64,000 nt of DNA from Bacillus sp. FJAT-27225 (GCF_001685025.1 NZ_MAYU01000023.1:124001-188000), one strand, 5' to 3'. Shown: positions 1 through 8,818, counted from the first letter of the stretch. Notes: generated by a model from the sequence alone, not told the origin. Made by a program: numbers and translations.

Positions 1-2
1 CG

Positions 3-590
3 CTGAAATATTTGCTATTGCTCACTTTTCTGGTCATGGTCGTGTTTTTCATGCCTACATTTTATGCAATTGATTTTATGGCTGGCAATTACAATAAAAT
101 TTCTGATGTAAAAATGATGCTGTTTTTCCTGAACATTGGAGGCGTTGGATTGACGGTTTTGGTCGTCCTTACAGTCCTGTCACTGTTCTTTAAGAATTTT
201 TGGTGCCGCTTCCTCTGTCCGTATGGCGCTCTAATTGGGCTGGGTTCCGTTTTTGGAATTACAAAAATCAAGCGGAACGAAGAAACATGCATCGACTGTA
301 ACGCGTGTACAAGGGTATGCCCGCAGCGAATTAAAGTCTCAACAGTAAAGGCAGTCACAACCCCTAATTGCTCCGCTTGCATGTCCTGTGTAGAGGTTTG
401 TCCGGTTAAAGATACGCTAAACATGACAGTTGCCAATAAAAAGGTGAACAAATGGGTCATACCGGTGGCTTTCTTCGCTGCCTTTTTCGTTGTTGTCGCA
501 ATTGCCAAACTGACCGGCCATTGGGACACAATGATTACGTATGAGGAATTCAGAATGCTTATCCCATCTGTCAATAATATCGGCCATTAA
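3..590 (+). CDS. 4Fe-4S membrane ferredoxin, NapH/NosR-like (5' truncated by window)
   Basis: The reading frame is open to the left edge, so the N-terminus is missing and the TTG at 12 is probably internal. The visible part has two hydrophobic segments, then a CRFLCPYGAL motif typical of NapH/NosR/CcoG membrane ferredoxins. Two ferredoxin clusters follow, CIDCNACTRVCP and CSACMSCVEVCP, each able to hold one 4Fe-4S centre. A last transmembrane helix lies near the C-terminus. The family passes electrons from the quinol pool or flavodoxin to periplasmic or membrane reductases. The specific partner would be encoded to the left of the window. A terminator follows directly. The domain call is firm; the pathway is not known from this window. 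Confidence 0.8.
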   Translation: MKYLLLLTFLVMVVFFMPTFYAIDFMAGNYNKISDVKMMLFFLNIGGVGLTVLVVLTVLSLFFKNFWCRFLCPYGALIGLGSVFGITKIKRNEETCIDCNACTRVCPQRIKVSTVKAVTTPNCSACMSCVEVCPVKDTLNMTVANKKVNKWVIPVAFFAAFFVVVAIAKLTGHWDTMITYEEFRMLIPSVNNIGH

Positions 591-596
591 AAAGAA

Positions 597-625
597 AAAT
601 GCTTGGAGGACTCCAAGCATTTTAT
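597..625 (+). terminator. Rho-independent terminator after the ferredoxin gene
   Basis: An 11-bp stem (598-608 with 611-621) with a two-base loop is followed by a T-rich run, starting seven bases after the stop codon. Confidence 0.8.
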
Positions 626-666
626 TTATATGTCTTTATTTTCCTATGTACTATATACATCGAGAG

Positions 667-1050
667 TTATTTTTGAATGTTCTCATAGAAGACAATTCTG
701 TTTCCAAATGGGTCTCCAACCCTAACCTCTCGAGTATTCCAATCGGTAGTTTCGAGCCCGGGACGTGCGTACTTGTATTTCTTTTCCAGAAGATTGGAAT
801 GAAGCATCTCCAGATTTTCCACTTCAATTCTAATCGAGGATCCTGGAGTTGAATCACCATAGTTCTCAGAAAGGTGAAGGATACAATTGCTATGGGAAAT
901 TTGCATATATAGGGGTAAGTCGTCCTCAAATCGATGCTCCCAATCTACCTTAAATTCCAAAAATGTTAAATAAAATTCTTTGGTTTTCTCTTCATCAAAA
1001 ATACGGAAGATTGGTATGGGGCTTTTCAACCTAAATTTAGATGAGCTCAT
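667..1050 (-). CDS. VOC-family (glyoxalase/bleomycin-resistance-like) protein
   Basis: A protein of 127 residues when started at the ATG at 1050, which has AAAGGTGA about 7 nt upstream. The GTG at 1068 lies inside that ribosome binding site and is less likely. It has the single-domain VOC pattern: an opening strand with PIPIFRIFDEEKTKEFY, a central hydrophobic strand, and a C-terminal DPFGNRIVFYE signature. VOC proteins form dimers that either bind a metal and act on small molecules, or bind drugs of the bleomycin type. The metal ligands cannot be assigned with certainty here, so no substrate is proposed. The gene stands alone between two terminator hairpins. Confidence 0.75.
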   Translation of the reverse strand: MSSSKFRLKSPIPIFRIFDEEKTKEFYLTFLEFKVDWEHRFEDDLPLYMQISHSNCILHLSENYGDSTPGSSIRIEVENLEMLHSNLLEKKYKYARPGLETTDWNTREVRVGDPFGNRIVFYENIQK

Positions 1051-1260
1051 TTTACTATCACCTTTCACTTGTATATAAAATTATCTTTATTTTAGCAGTT
1101 TTTCCAAAAGAAACCTGCCTCGTTTGAATAATCTTTTTTATCAACTCAACCTTTAATTAGCATTACAATTAATATACAAAATCGCACGTTGAAAATAATT
1201 TCAGTCAGCCCGTCAAATGGACTGCGAATGTATTGGTGAAAAAATCCTTATATATCAACA

Positions 1261-1300
1261 AAAAAGCAGTCTAATTCTGTTTCGAATTGGACTGCTTTTT
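1261..1300. terminator. Bidirectional terminator hairpin
   Basis: AAAAAGCAGTC (1261-1271) pairs with GACTGCTTTTT (1290-1300), and an AATT/GAATT extension pairs inside it. A-run on one side and T-run on the other suit both directions. It would serve the gene at 1349-1621 on the minus strand. Confidence 0.75.
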
Positions 1301-1348
1301 GTGTTTAATTTAGTTTTAGTAAAAAGTATATACTAGGGCAATTTTTGT

Positions 1349-1621
1349 TTAAGTGAGTCTTTTTCTTAGGAATATCCAGTAAAATCCAAGTCCGACAATA
1401 ATCAAGCCGGCCGCTCCAATTGGAATGATATAGGACTGAAAGGGAACAGCCCCTTTTTCGGTTTCGGCATGAGTTTTAGCTGAAACAGGAGTATCCTGAG
1501 GGGAAGATAGTTCAATTGCTGCAAACGATGAAGGTTTTATATTTATATGAAGATCTGCAAATGCTTTATTGGTAACCATTAAAAAGAGCAGGATGATAAT
1601 GACAAGCGATTTTTTTAACAT
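1349..1621 (-). CDS. Small exported membrane-anchored protein, unknown function
   Basis: A protein of 90 residues from the ATG at 1621, with CGGAG nine bases upstream; a TTG at 1630 touches the binding site. It has an N-terminal signal sequence (about residues 1-23, ending in KAFA), a short Ser/Pro/Thr-rich extracellular stretch, and a C-terminal helix (about 65-85) followed by the positive tail LRKRLT. This is the topology of a surface protein anchored by its C-terminus, but there is no LPXTG sorting motif. I do not recognise the family. It lies alone, transcribed towards the hairpin at 1261-1300. Confidence 0.6.
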   Translation of the reverse strand: MLKKSLVIIILLFLMVTNKAFADLHINIKPSSFAAIELSSPQDTPVSAKTHAETEKGAVPFQSYIIPIGAAGLIIVGLGFYWIFLRKRLT

Positions 1622-1724
1622 TAGTCTCAACTCCGATATGTTGGTATCGTCTATATTTATCTTATCATTGGTTGGCTCTCTAAAGTTTTTGTTAGGCCAT
1701 TGTTCACAATAGTTTCAAATTTAG

Positions 1725-1742
1725 ATTGACAAAAATGTCAAT
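1725..1742. promoter_or_regulatory. Perfect 7-4-7 palindrome, candidate operator
   Basis: ATTGACA-AAAA-TGTCAAT lies in the divergent gap between the exported protein gene (-) and yfmL (+). The left arm contains a TTGACA. Such a symmetric site suits a dimeric repressor, but no regulator can be named. Confidence 0.35.
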
Positions 1743-1787
1743 ATTGAGGAAAAGGGGGAGGCCTCTTTTTCAAAAAAATGGCGTAAA

Positions 1788-1816
1788 TGGATTTATCATC
1801 GATTTATCCTTATAAT
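1788..1816 (+). promoter_or_regulatory. Candidate sigma-A promoter for yfmL
   Basis: TATAAT at 1811-1816 has a weak -35 (TGGATT, 1788-1793) at 17-bp spacing. The helicase start codon follows about 33 bp downstream. Confidence 0.35.
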
Positions 1817-1848
1817 AAGGACCATCAACAGTGAAAAAGGAGCAAGTT

Positions 1849-3009
1849 ATGCTGAATATACAAGAGACTTTCAAGCCATTCATATCCACCGTCTGGGAGA
1901 GGTCAGATTTTAAGCAGCCGACGGCCATTCAAGAAGCTGCGATACCGGCTATCCTGGAGGGGCGCGATATTATTGCTGAATCGCCGACAGGTACCGGTAA
2001 GACGCTAGCCTATTTGCTGCCGGTCCTTGAGAAAATTGACAGTTCGGGGCTGGCGCTTCAAGCAGTCGTGCTGGCCTCGAGCCAGGAACTGATCATGCAA
2101 GTATACCAGGAATTCCAAAAATGGTCGGAAGGAAGCGGGATTCGCGGCGCTGCATTCATTGGCGGGGCCAATGTAAAGCGGCAGCTTGAAAAACTGAAGA
2201 AAAAACCACATATTGCCTTTGGAACGCCCGGACGAATGAATGAGTTGATTAAACAGAAGAAACTCAAGATGCATGAAGTGAAGGCAATTGTCCTTGATGA
2301 AGGTGACCAGCTGCTTGTCCGGGAACATTTTGGCCAGGTTCAGGATATTGTTAAATCGGCGCTTAAGGAGCGGCAGGTGGTTCTGTTCTCGGCAACGATG
2401 AAACCGGAAACGGAGGAACTAGCCAAGAATTTGACTGAAGACCCTGAAGTTATCCGTATTAAAAAAGACACATCGATTCCAGATGGAAAGGTCGAACATA
2501 TTTATTTCTCATGCGAGCCGCGCGAAAAAATGCTGCTCCTTGAAAAAATAGCCCGGCTTGAAAATACCAAGACACTCGCTTTCATTAACGATATAACCGA
2601 GATTCCAGTTATTACTGCAAAGCTTCAGTTCAAGGACCTGTCTGTTGGCCTGCTTCATAGCGAACTGGATAAAACCGTCAGGCAGCGGGCTGTTAAAGAT
2701 TTCCGTGATGGAAAAATCAACATGCTCGTAGCAACAGATGTGGCCGCACGCGGACTTGATATCCAAGGTGTAACCCATGTGGTCCATGTCGATTTTCCAA
2801 GGGACATTGAACAGTACATTCACCGTTCCGGCCGGACAGGCAGGATGGGTGCGGATGGAACCGTCATCTCGCTGGTAACCGAGCGGGAAGAGCGCGAGCT
2901 GAAGGTGTTCGCGAGAAAACTGGACATTTCGGTTGAGAAGCGGATTTTTTATAAAGGCACGATTGCAGTCGAAAATATCCGCCAGCTTGAACGGCCGCGG
3001 AGGAAATAA
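1849..3009 (+). CDS. yfmL: DEAD-box ATP-dependent RNA helicase YfmL
   Basis: A protein of 386 residues from the ATG at 1849, which has AAAAAGGAG six bases upstream; the GTG at 1831 overlaps that site. The helicase core is complete: Q motif (KQPTAIQEAAIP), Walker A ESPTGTGKT, motif Ib TPGR, motif II as DEGD, motif III SAT, and motif VI HRSGRTGR. Motif II reads DEGD instead of DEAD; as I recall it, B. subtilis YfmL has a similar deviation (DETD). The phrases AESPTGTGKTLAY and IGGANVK agree with YfmL rather than CshA/CshB. In B. subtilis YfmL takes part in ribosome assembly and cold growth. The protein lacks a long C-terminal RNA-binding tail. A terminator follows. Confidence 0.9.
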   Translation: MLNIQETFKPFISTVWERSDFKQPTAIQEAAIPAILEGRDIIAESPTGTGKTLAYLLPVLEKIDSSGLALQAVVLASSQELIMQVYQEFQKWSEGSGIRGAAFIGGANVKRQLEKLKKKPHIAFGTPGRMNELIKQKKLKMHEVKAIVLDEGDQLLVREHFGQVQDIVKSALKERQVVLFSATMKPETEELAKNLTEDPEVIRIKKDTSIPDGKVEHIYFSCEPREKMLLLEKIARLENTKTLAFINDITEIPVITAKLQFKDLSVGLLHSELDKTVRQRAVKDFRDGKINMLVATDVAARGLDIQGVTHVVHVDFPRDIEQYIHRSGRTGRMGADGTVISLVTEREERELKVFARKLDISVEKRIFYKGTIAVENIRQLERPRRK

Positions 3010-3059
3010 CATTTTGGCTATCGGATGCAGACGAACGGAATCCAGCATAGCTACCTTAT

Positions 3060-3090
3060 CAGGCTCCCTTATTGGGGGCTTTTTTTAATT
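3060..3090 (+). terminator. Terminator after yfmL
   Basis: GGCTCCC and GGGGGC form a short stem followed by seven Ts. The 385 bases from here to the amidase start hold no gene that I can support; they contain only the weak 21-bp array listed next. Confidence 0.6.
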
Positions 3091-3138
3091 TGAAATGCAG
3101 CGACTCGAGGGTGATGCGTTTCAAAGTCAATTAGGAAA

Positions 3139-3230
3139 AGGACCAGAATAAACTTTTGCGTATTCAGTAAATTTCCTAAGCGAGGACAATTTTTTCGAGA
3201 TGCAGGACCATTACCAAACTTTTCAGGACA
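3139..3230. repeat. Degenerate 21-bp tandem array with AGGACA/AGGACC motif
   Basis: AGGACA or AGGACC occurs at 3183, 3204 and 3225, exactly 21 bases apart. Another AGGACC lies at 3139, about two periods further left. The A/T-rich stretch between motifs (for example AATTTTTTCG) resembles that of the array at 51292-51410, so the two belong to one family. Confidence 0.55.
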
Positions 3231-3474
3231 GATTTAATTTGTAGAAGGTGCACTGTTTAGTAATGAGAGGTGTTCGCGGGGTCCAACAGAGTGTTTGTGT
3301 ATCAACGCGCCAACCCATATGAATATTAAATTCAATGGTTGATAGGGGGCCAGGCCACATGCTCCAGAGATAGAGCTCTTTGCGCATTAATTAGACCCTA
3401 GTTCCGTTAAAGGATAATGCAAACTCTGTAGCGAATATAAAATGGAGATATAATCAGTAAAGGGGTAGGGGAGT

Positions 3475-4974
3475 TTGCAAAATCCAAAACTGAAGCATTT
3501 ATATGAGACATGGCTTGAAGAAGCGACGATTACGGATATGCAGGAGAAGATGGAATCGGGGGAGTTGACTTCAAAGGAGCTTATCTTGATGTACCTATAC
3601 CGGATTGCGGAGTTTGATCATAATGGTCCCGGGCTTAGGTCAGTACTAGAAATCAATCCTGATGCCCTCCACATTGCAGAGGCACTGGATGCTGAACGGA
3701 AAGAGTCAGGCCCGCGCGGCCCGCTGCACGGTATTCCCGTCCTGCTGAAGGACAATATTGACACTGCCGACAAACTGCATACGAGCGCGGGTTCAAAAGC
3801 GCTTGCTGATTCCTATGCACTTGAAGATTCCGAGGTCGCGTCAGGCCTTCGGATTGCCGGTGCGGTCATTCTTGGAAAAACCAATATGACGGAATGGGCA
3901 AATTTTATGTCGTATACAATGGAAAGCGGCTACTCTTCACGAGGAGGGCAGACGTTGAATCCGTATGGGCCTGGAAAATTTAATGTGGGCGGATCGAGTG
4001 CGGGTTCCGGAGCCGCTGTGGCCGCGAACTTTGCGGCAGCCGCAATCGGGACGGAGACTTCAGGGTCCATCCTTAATCCTGCATGCCAAAATTCTCTTGT
4101 CGGTATTAAACCGACAGTCGGCCTGATCAGCCGCCGCGGTATTATACCAATTGCCCATTCGCAGGATACAGCCGGTCCGATGGCACGCACTGTTGAGGAT
4201 GCCGCCTTGCTTTTGACCGCATTAACAGTCAGTGATACCGCAGATCCCGCAACGTTGGCTAATCAGCTGCAAAACGTTGAATTTACTGAGTTTTTAAAAA
4301 AGGGGCTGGCAGGGAAGAAAATTGGAGTGGCCCGTGATTATTTTTTCTCTCAAGCTGGTGAAGAAAAAGCCCGTATCGCAGATCGTGCCTTAGAAGTGCT
4401 TGAATCTCTTGGTGCTGAGGTAGTCGATATTGTTATCCCGTCCGCGAGATTAATGTGGGATTGGGAAGTATTGAAATACGAGTTTAAGGCCGGCGTCAAT
4501 GCATATCTAAAAGGGCTTGCACCATCGGTTAAAATTAGGGCGCTTTCTGATGTAATCCGGTTTAATGAAGAAAATCCTGAGGAAATGCTCCGTTACGGTC
4601 AACAAATCCTCATTAATTCAGATGAAACGAGCGGCGGGCTTTATGAAGACGAGTATATCCGTTCCCTTGAATTCAACGAATACCATGCAAAGGAAAACGG
4701 AATAGATTCGGTGTTGCAGGAATATGGCTTGGATGCGATTCTTTTCCCGCATGACGAAGGCTGTGACCTGTCTGCGCGTGCAGGATATCCGTCGGTTTGT
4801 GTACCTGCAGGTTTTACAGATGAAGGGGAGCCGGTCGGAATCACATTTGCCGGAACAGCCTGGAGCGAGCCGGTGCTTATCCAGATTGCCTATGCCTTTG
4901 AACAGGCGACACTAGCCAGAAAGGCGCCAGTACTAAACAGTGAAAAAGAAACAACAGGCCTGGCAGAGCAATGA
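3475..4974 (+). CDS. Amidase-signature family hydrolase
   Basis: A protein of 499 residues starting at TTG, with AAAGGGG about ten bases upstream. The Ser-cisSer-Lys catalytic set of the amidase family is visible: Lys in VLLKDNID, the Gly/Ser-rich loop GGSSAGSGAAVA, and the nucleophile Ser in ETSGSIL. There is no signal peptide, so the enzyme is cytoplasmic. The family includes GatA, peptide amidases and acylamidases. This copy stands alone, with no gatB or gatC beside it, and has the extra length of peptide-amidase-like members, so it is unlikely to be the tRNA amidotransferase subunit. The natural amide substrate cannot be told. Confidence 0.85.
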   Translation: MQNPKLKHLYETWLEEATITDMQEKMESGELTSKELILMYLYRIAEFDHNGPGLRSVLEINPDALHIAEALDAERKESGPRGPLHGIPVLLKDNIDTADKLHTSAGSKALADSYALEDSEVASGLRIAGAVILGKTNMTEWANFMSYTMESGYSSRGGQTLNPYGPGKFNVGGSSAGSGAAVAANFAAAAIGTETSGSILNPACQNSLVGIKPTVGLISRRGIIPIAHSQDTAGPMARTVEDAALLLTALTVSDTADPATLANQLQNVEFTEFLKKGLAGKKIGVARDYFFSQAGEEKARIADRALEVLESLGAEVVDIVIPSARLMWDWEVLKYEFKAGVNAYLKGLAPSVKIRALSDVIRFNEENPEEMLRYGQQILINSDETSGGLYEDEYIRSLEFNEYHAKENGIDSVLQEYGLDAILFPHDEGCDLSARAGYPSVCVPAGFTDEGEPVGITFAGTAWSEPVLIQIAYAFEQATLARKAPVLNSEKETTGLAEQ

Positions 4975-5044
4975 AGAAACTGCCAGCATAAACACGTAAC
5001 TTAAGCCCAGACTAAAAACACATCCTGGTGAAGGAGTGTTTCGT

Positions 5045-5179
5045 ATGGGCAGACAAAAGCTTGGGAACCGCAACGCGCAAGTAAACAACAACAAGAAAAT
5101 AGGCAAAACAAGCTCTGAGCTTGTAAAATTCACAACTGGCCAGGACAGGCTGATCCGCAATCGGCCGAACGATGATTAA
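5045..5179 (+). CDS. Small basic Asn/Lys-rich protein (44 aa), unrecognised
   Basis: An ATG with GAAGGAG at nine bases opens a 44-codon frame that ends just before a strong terminator. The product starts MGRQKLGNRNAQVNNNKK and is rich in Asn, Lys, Arg and Gln, with no membrane segment. Size and composition resemble minor small acid-soluble spore proteins, but I do not recognise a named family, so that role is inference. The ribosome binding site, start, stop and terminator together make a real gene likely. It sits 70 bp downstream of the amidase and may share its transcript. Confidence 0.6.
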   Translation: MGRQKLGNRNAQVNNNKKIGKTSSELVKFTTGQDRLIRNRPNDD

Positions 5180-5186
5180 GACTAGT

Positions 5187-5220
5187 CGCCCATGGAGAAT
5201 GGGCGGCTTTTTATTTTTTT
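5187..5220 (+). terminator. Terminator of the 44-aa gene
   Basis: CGCCCAT (5187-5193) pairs with ATGGGCG (5199-5205), followed by a long T-run. Confidence 0.85.
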
Positions 5221-5340
5221 GCAATTATTTCCATAAACTTAATTTGGAATAGGTAAAAGCGGTTAAATAGTTTTTCACTAGTTAATGGCGCCGAAAAGTG
5301 TTAAATGCAAGAAAACAACCCCTCATTAAATCCTGCCCAT

Positions 5341-5376
5341 CAAAAATGGCAACCCACCCTTATGGATTGCCACTTT
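5341..5376 (-). terminator. Terminator of yhfW
   Basis: On the minus strand TGGCAATCC pairs with GGGTTGCCA (one mismatch) and runs into TTTTTG, four bases past the yhfW stop. Confidence 0.75.
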
Positions 5377-5379
5377 CTA

Positions 5380-6903
5380 CTATCCTTCCAGCTTTTTCAA
5401 ATCTTCCACTGCGGGGCCTTCAACAACAGAGCCGCCATACGAGAACCGTGAGCCATGGCAAGGGCAGTCCCAGGTTTTCTCGGCATGGTTCCATTCGCAC
5501 TCACATCCCAAGTGTGTACAGGTTGTATCAACAAGATACAGCTTGCCAGTCTCATCCTTATATCCGCCGGCCCGCTTTCCGTTCACAAGGACAACTCCGC
5601 CTTCCCCAACTTTCAGGTCATCTGGATCCTTCGGGATGTACTCAAGCTTCCCTTTTACAAAATGACCTGCAACCTCCAAATTGAACTTTGCTGCCTTCTT
5701 CAGAGCTGGGTCCATTTCAAAGCGCGAAGGATGGTACAAAGCCTTATAGGGGCTTTCGCGATTCAGGATATAGTCAGTCAAGATATGCCCGGCAAGGGTC
5801 GATGTTGTCATTCCCCACTTTTTATAGCCTGTTGCGACAAGGATGTTTTCCTCATCATCCTTCAACGGCCCGATATACGGAAGTTTATCAAGCGTCTCCA
5901 AATCCTGAGCTGACCAGCGATATGAATAATCATGGATGCCAAAAACCTGCTCGGTCCATTTTTCGAGCGCTTCATAATGTTCAAGTGTGTCCTTTCCAGT
6001 TCCTGTCCTATGGTTTTCCCCGCCGATGATCAGCAGGTTTTCACCATCAACGGGTGTATAGCGGATTGACCGTGACGGTGAATCAGCGCTGATATACATT
6101 CCGCCAGGATACTCCTTCTCGCTCTTGACCCCGATTGCATACGAGCGTGTCGCATACATACGGGCGAAATACAAGCCTCTCTTGTCAAAAAATGGCCAGT
6201 GCGAGGCAATAACGGCATGGCCGCAGGAAATTTTCCTGTCTTCCTTTGTATGAACAACAGTCCCGCCTTCAACGGTGATATCTTTTGCGGTCGTATTTTC
6301 ATACACCATGCAGCCGGCGTCAACAGCCTTTTTCAAAAGCGCCCGCAAATATTTGAGCGGGTGGAACTGAGCCTGGCCTGGCATAACCAGCGCATTTTTC
6401 ACTTCAATATCAAATGGGATGCTGCCTCTTAGTTCCCCTGGAATCCCCAGCTTCTGATAGGCTTCCATCTCAGTCTCAAGCTTGGTTTGATACTCCTCGG
6501 TCGTTGCGTACATGACGGCATCCTGATCACTGAAATCACAATCTATTCCCTGTTCGTTGACTGTCCTTCTAATAAAGCCAAGCGCATCGGCATGTGATTC
6601 GTAGTAAAGTTTTGCGTTATCCTCGCCGAAATGATTGATCAGTTCATCGTAGAGAAGACCGTGCTGGGCGGTGATTTTTGCAGTTGTGTGCCCGGTTGTG
6701 CCATTCAGAACACTGCCAGCTTCAATGATGGCTACCCGCTTTCCTTGCTGGGTAAGCAAGTAAGCAGTGGTTATTCCTGTCATTCCTGCCCCAACAATCG
6801 CTACATCAACTGATATGTCTTCGTTAAGCTTCCCGAACTGCGGCAGGTCAATTTCCCGCCAGTATGTCCTTGGATATTTTGGCATCTTGCTTTGGCCGCT
6901 CAT
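5380..6903 (-). CDS. yhfW: FAD-dependent oxidoreductase with C-terminal Rieske domain, YhfW-like
   Basis: A protein of 507 residues, the length expected of YhfW (about 509 in B. subtilis). The ATG at 6903 is preceded by GGAGGAG. The N-terminal part is a DAO-type flavoprotein: Rossmann motif VAIVGAGMTGITTAYLL near residue 34, then the TTGHTTAKIT segment. The last 100 residues form a Rieske 2Fe-2S domain with CTHLGCECEW and CPCHGSRF, giving the two Cys and two His ligands. The fused domains suggest internal transfer of electrons between the flavin and the Fe-S centre. The substrate is unknown. It is a single-gene unit with its own terminator. Confidence 0.9.
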   Translation of the reverse strand: MSGQSKMPKYPRTYWREIDLPQFGKLNEDISVDVAIVGAGMTGITTAYLLTQQGKRVAIIEAGSVLNGTTGHTTAKITAQHGLLYDELINHFGEDNAKLYYESHADALGFIRRTVNEQGIDCDFSDQDAVMYATTEEYQTKLETEMEAYQKLGIPGELRGSIPFDIEVKNALVMPGQAQFHPLKYLRALLKKAVDAGCMVYENTTAKDITVEGGTVVHTKEDRKISCGHAVIASHWPFFDKRGLYFARMYATRSYAIGVKSEKEYPGGMYISADSPSRSIRYTPVDGENLLIIGGENHRTGTGKDTLEHYEALEKWTEQVFGIHDYSYRWSAQDLETLDKLPYIGPLKDDEENILVATGYKKWGMTTSTLAGHILTDYILNRESPYKALYHPSRFEMDPALKKAAKFNLEVAGHFVKGKLEYIPKDPDDLKVGEGGVVLVNGKRAGGYKDETGKLYLVDTTCTHLGCECEWNHAEKTWDCPCHGSRFSYGGSVVEGPAVEDLKKLEG

Positions 6904-7095
6904 TCTACTCCTCCTTTAACACGATAGATATATCCTTTATAGTTCCCCATATCCGGTAAATGAATCCAAGAAAGTGGAGGAGAAAATATGAATGGAATTT
7001 ACATGTGAGGTTTTCTGACATGGATTATTGACTAAGCCACTTTGGATTGGTATACTCCAGCTATCAATAGATATATACAGAAGAAGGTGTCGGGT

Positions 7096-8244
7096 ATGGC
7101 AACAGAATTCGAAACAAGAGTATTGCATGGCGATAAAATAGGAGACAGAGAGATTGCCAGCAAAGTGACGCCGATTTACCAGACGTCTGCTTTCACATTT
7201 AAAGACCTCGATGAACTTGAGGGTTTCTATCAAGGCAGCGGTCGCTACTTGTATTCACGCACAGGCAACCCCAACACGGACGAGCTCGGTGCAGCTGTGG
7301 CCCGGCTGGAAGGAGCTCCTGCTGGTGCAGCAGCAGCATCGGGATTAGCGGCCATCCTCGCTGGCATTCTTGCAGCAGCCAAGGCTGGAGACCATATCAT
7401 TGCCGCTGATGACCTTTATGGGGGGAGTTACCATCTCCTTAAGGAAGAGCTTCGTGATTTTGGCATAGAAACAAGCTTTGTTTCTTTTTCGAATCTATCG
7501 AATGTGGAAAAGGAGCTCCGGGATAATACAAGGCTTATTTATACAGAATCGATTACCAATCCGCTTCTTCGGGTTGAAAATCTTGAAGCGGTTATTGAGT
7601 TTGCCAAACAAAATGGTTTGCTGACGTTAATAGACAATACATTCGCAACACCCCTTCATGTCAGGCCATTTGAGCTTGGAGTAGATATGGTTGTACATAG
7701 CTCAACAAAGTATATAGGCGGGCATAGCGACGTTACTTCTGGTGTTATTGTTGGCAGGGAGGATTTAATTGCAAGGGCAGGCGCGAAAATCTCCAACCTC
7801 GGTTCCAATTTAAGTCCATTTGAGGCGTGGCTCACCGTTCGCGGCCTTAAAACGCTTGCACTCAGAATGAAAACTCAGTCAGCGAATGCGCGTAAGCTTG
7901 CAGGGGCTCTTAAGGAGAATGCTGATGTCGAACGAGTCTATTACCCGTTTGAATATGGCGGCGAGAATGGGTATGGCGCCATTGTCACTGTTGAACTCTC
8001 AGAGAAAGCCGATATGAATGGATTCTTCCGGGCATTGTCCTGGATTAAAATAGCCCCGACGCTGGCAGGTGTTGAAACAACCGTTTCACACCCGGAGGTA
8101 ACATCCCACCGGGCGCTTTCTCCAGAAGAAAGGGCTGCACTTGGAATTAACCGCCAAGTAGTCCGCATCTCAGTTGGCATCGAGCATGCTGAGGACATCA
8201 TAGGCCAATTTGAAAAAGCAATTAAGGAATCGATCAACAAGTAA
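7096..8244 (+). CDS. Cys/Met metabolism PLP-dependent enzyme (gamma-lyase/gamma-synthase type)
   Basis: A protein of 382 residues from the ATG at 7096, with AGAAGGTG upstream. It has the fold-type I trans-sulfuration signatures: YSRTGNPN at the dimer interface, SGLAAI, the Asp in LIDNTFATP that contacts the pyridine nitrogen, and the PLP lysine in SSTKYIGGHSD. The family covers methionine gamma-lyase, cystathionine gamma-lyase and beta-lyase, and cystathionine or homocysteine synthases. Sequence motifs alone do not separate these. The gene is alone and no S-box riboswitch was seen upstream, which argues mildly against the methionine-biosynthesis members. A terminator follows within ten bases. 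Confidence 0.85.
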   Translation: MATEFETRVLHGDKIGDREIASKVTPIYQTSAFTFKDLDELEGFYQGSGRYLYSRTGNPNTDELGAAVARLEGAPAGAAAASGLAAILAGILAAAKAGDHIIAADDLYGGSYHLLKEELRDFGIETSFVSFSNLSNVEKELRDNTRLIYTESITNPLLRVENLEAVIEFAKQNGLLTLIDNTFATPLHVRPFELGVDMVVHSSTKYIGGHSDVTSGVIVGREDLIARAGAKISNLGSNLSPFEAWLTVRGLKTLALRMKTQSANARKLAGALKENADVERVYYPFEYGGENGYGAIVTVELSEKADMNGFFRALSWIKIAPTLAGVETTVSHPEVTSHRALSPEERAALGINRQVVRISVGIEHAEDIIGQFEKAIKESINK

Positions 8245-8252
8245 TCGTAGTG

Positions 8253-8283
8253 AGCACCGGGCAGTCATGTCCGGTGCTTTTTC
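8253..8283 (+). terminator. Terminator after the PLP enzyme
   Basis: AGCACCGG (8253-8260) pairs with CCGGTGCT (8271-8278) and is followed by TTTTT. Confidence 0.85.
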
Positions 8284-8300
8284 CGTCCCTCGAGTATGAA

Positions 8301-8620
8301 TGGACGGAATAGAGTTCTGACAGTGAGTTCCGTCCAATAGGTGGGTTTTAATGGACGAATCGGAGTCTCGACAGTGAGTCCGTCCAATAAGTAGGTTTTA
8401 ATGGACGAAACACAGTCTCGGACAGTGAGTTCCGTCCAATAAGTAGGTTTTAATGGACGAATCACAGTCTCGGACAGTGAGTTCCGTCCAATAAATAGGT
8501 TTTAATGGACGAATCGCAGTCTCGGACAGTGAGTTCCGTCCAATAAATAGGTTTTAATGGACGAATCGCAGTCCCAAATAATGAGTTTCGTCCAATAAAT
8601 CAAAGTTTAGTGGACAGACC
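8301..8620. repeat. Tandem array A: about seven 50-53-bp units bounded by TGGACG...CGTCCA
   Basis: TGGACG or TGGACA recurs at 8301, 8352, 8402, 8454, 8506, 8558 and 8611. Each unit opens with TGGACG(GA)A and closes about 35 bases later with TTCCGTCCA, so each can fold into a hairpin, the first with a 9-bp stem. A linker AATAAGTAGGTTTTAA follows. The units are nearly identical, so this is not a CRISPR. The step is not a multiple of three and no frame persists. The remaining sequence up to 8818 holds nothing else that I recognise. Confidence 0.9.
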
Positions 8621-8818
8621 ATGAATGTCATTTCGGGAAAAAAGCAGACGCCTTGCCAGTCAGCGGTGCAGAGAATGGGCATCAGATAAAAAAGTTTGCT
8701 TTGTCAGAAGGGATATTAACGGGAAGCCGCCCCGGGCTGGAAACTTCCTCATGTTTCAGAACTTCCTCAAGAATGGTAAATAAGTAGGGAGTAAGAAATT
8801 CGAGGAGGAACCTAGACA

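Noticed and set aside
7040-7095. S-box riboswitch before the Cys/Met enzyme
   Set aside because: None of the conserved S-box blocks and no terminator are present upstream.
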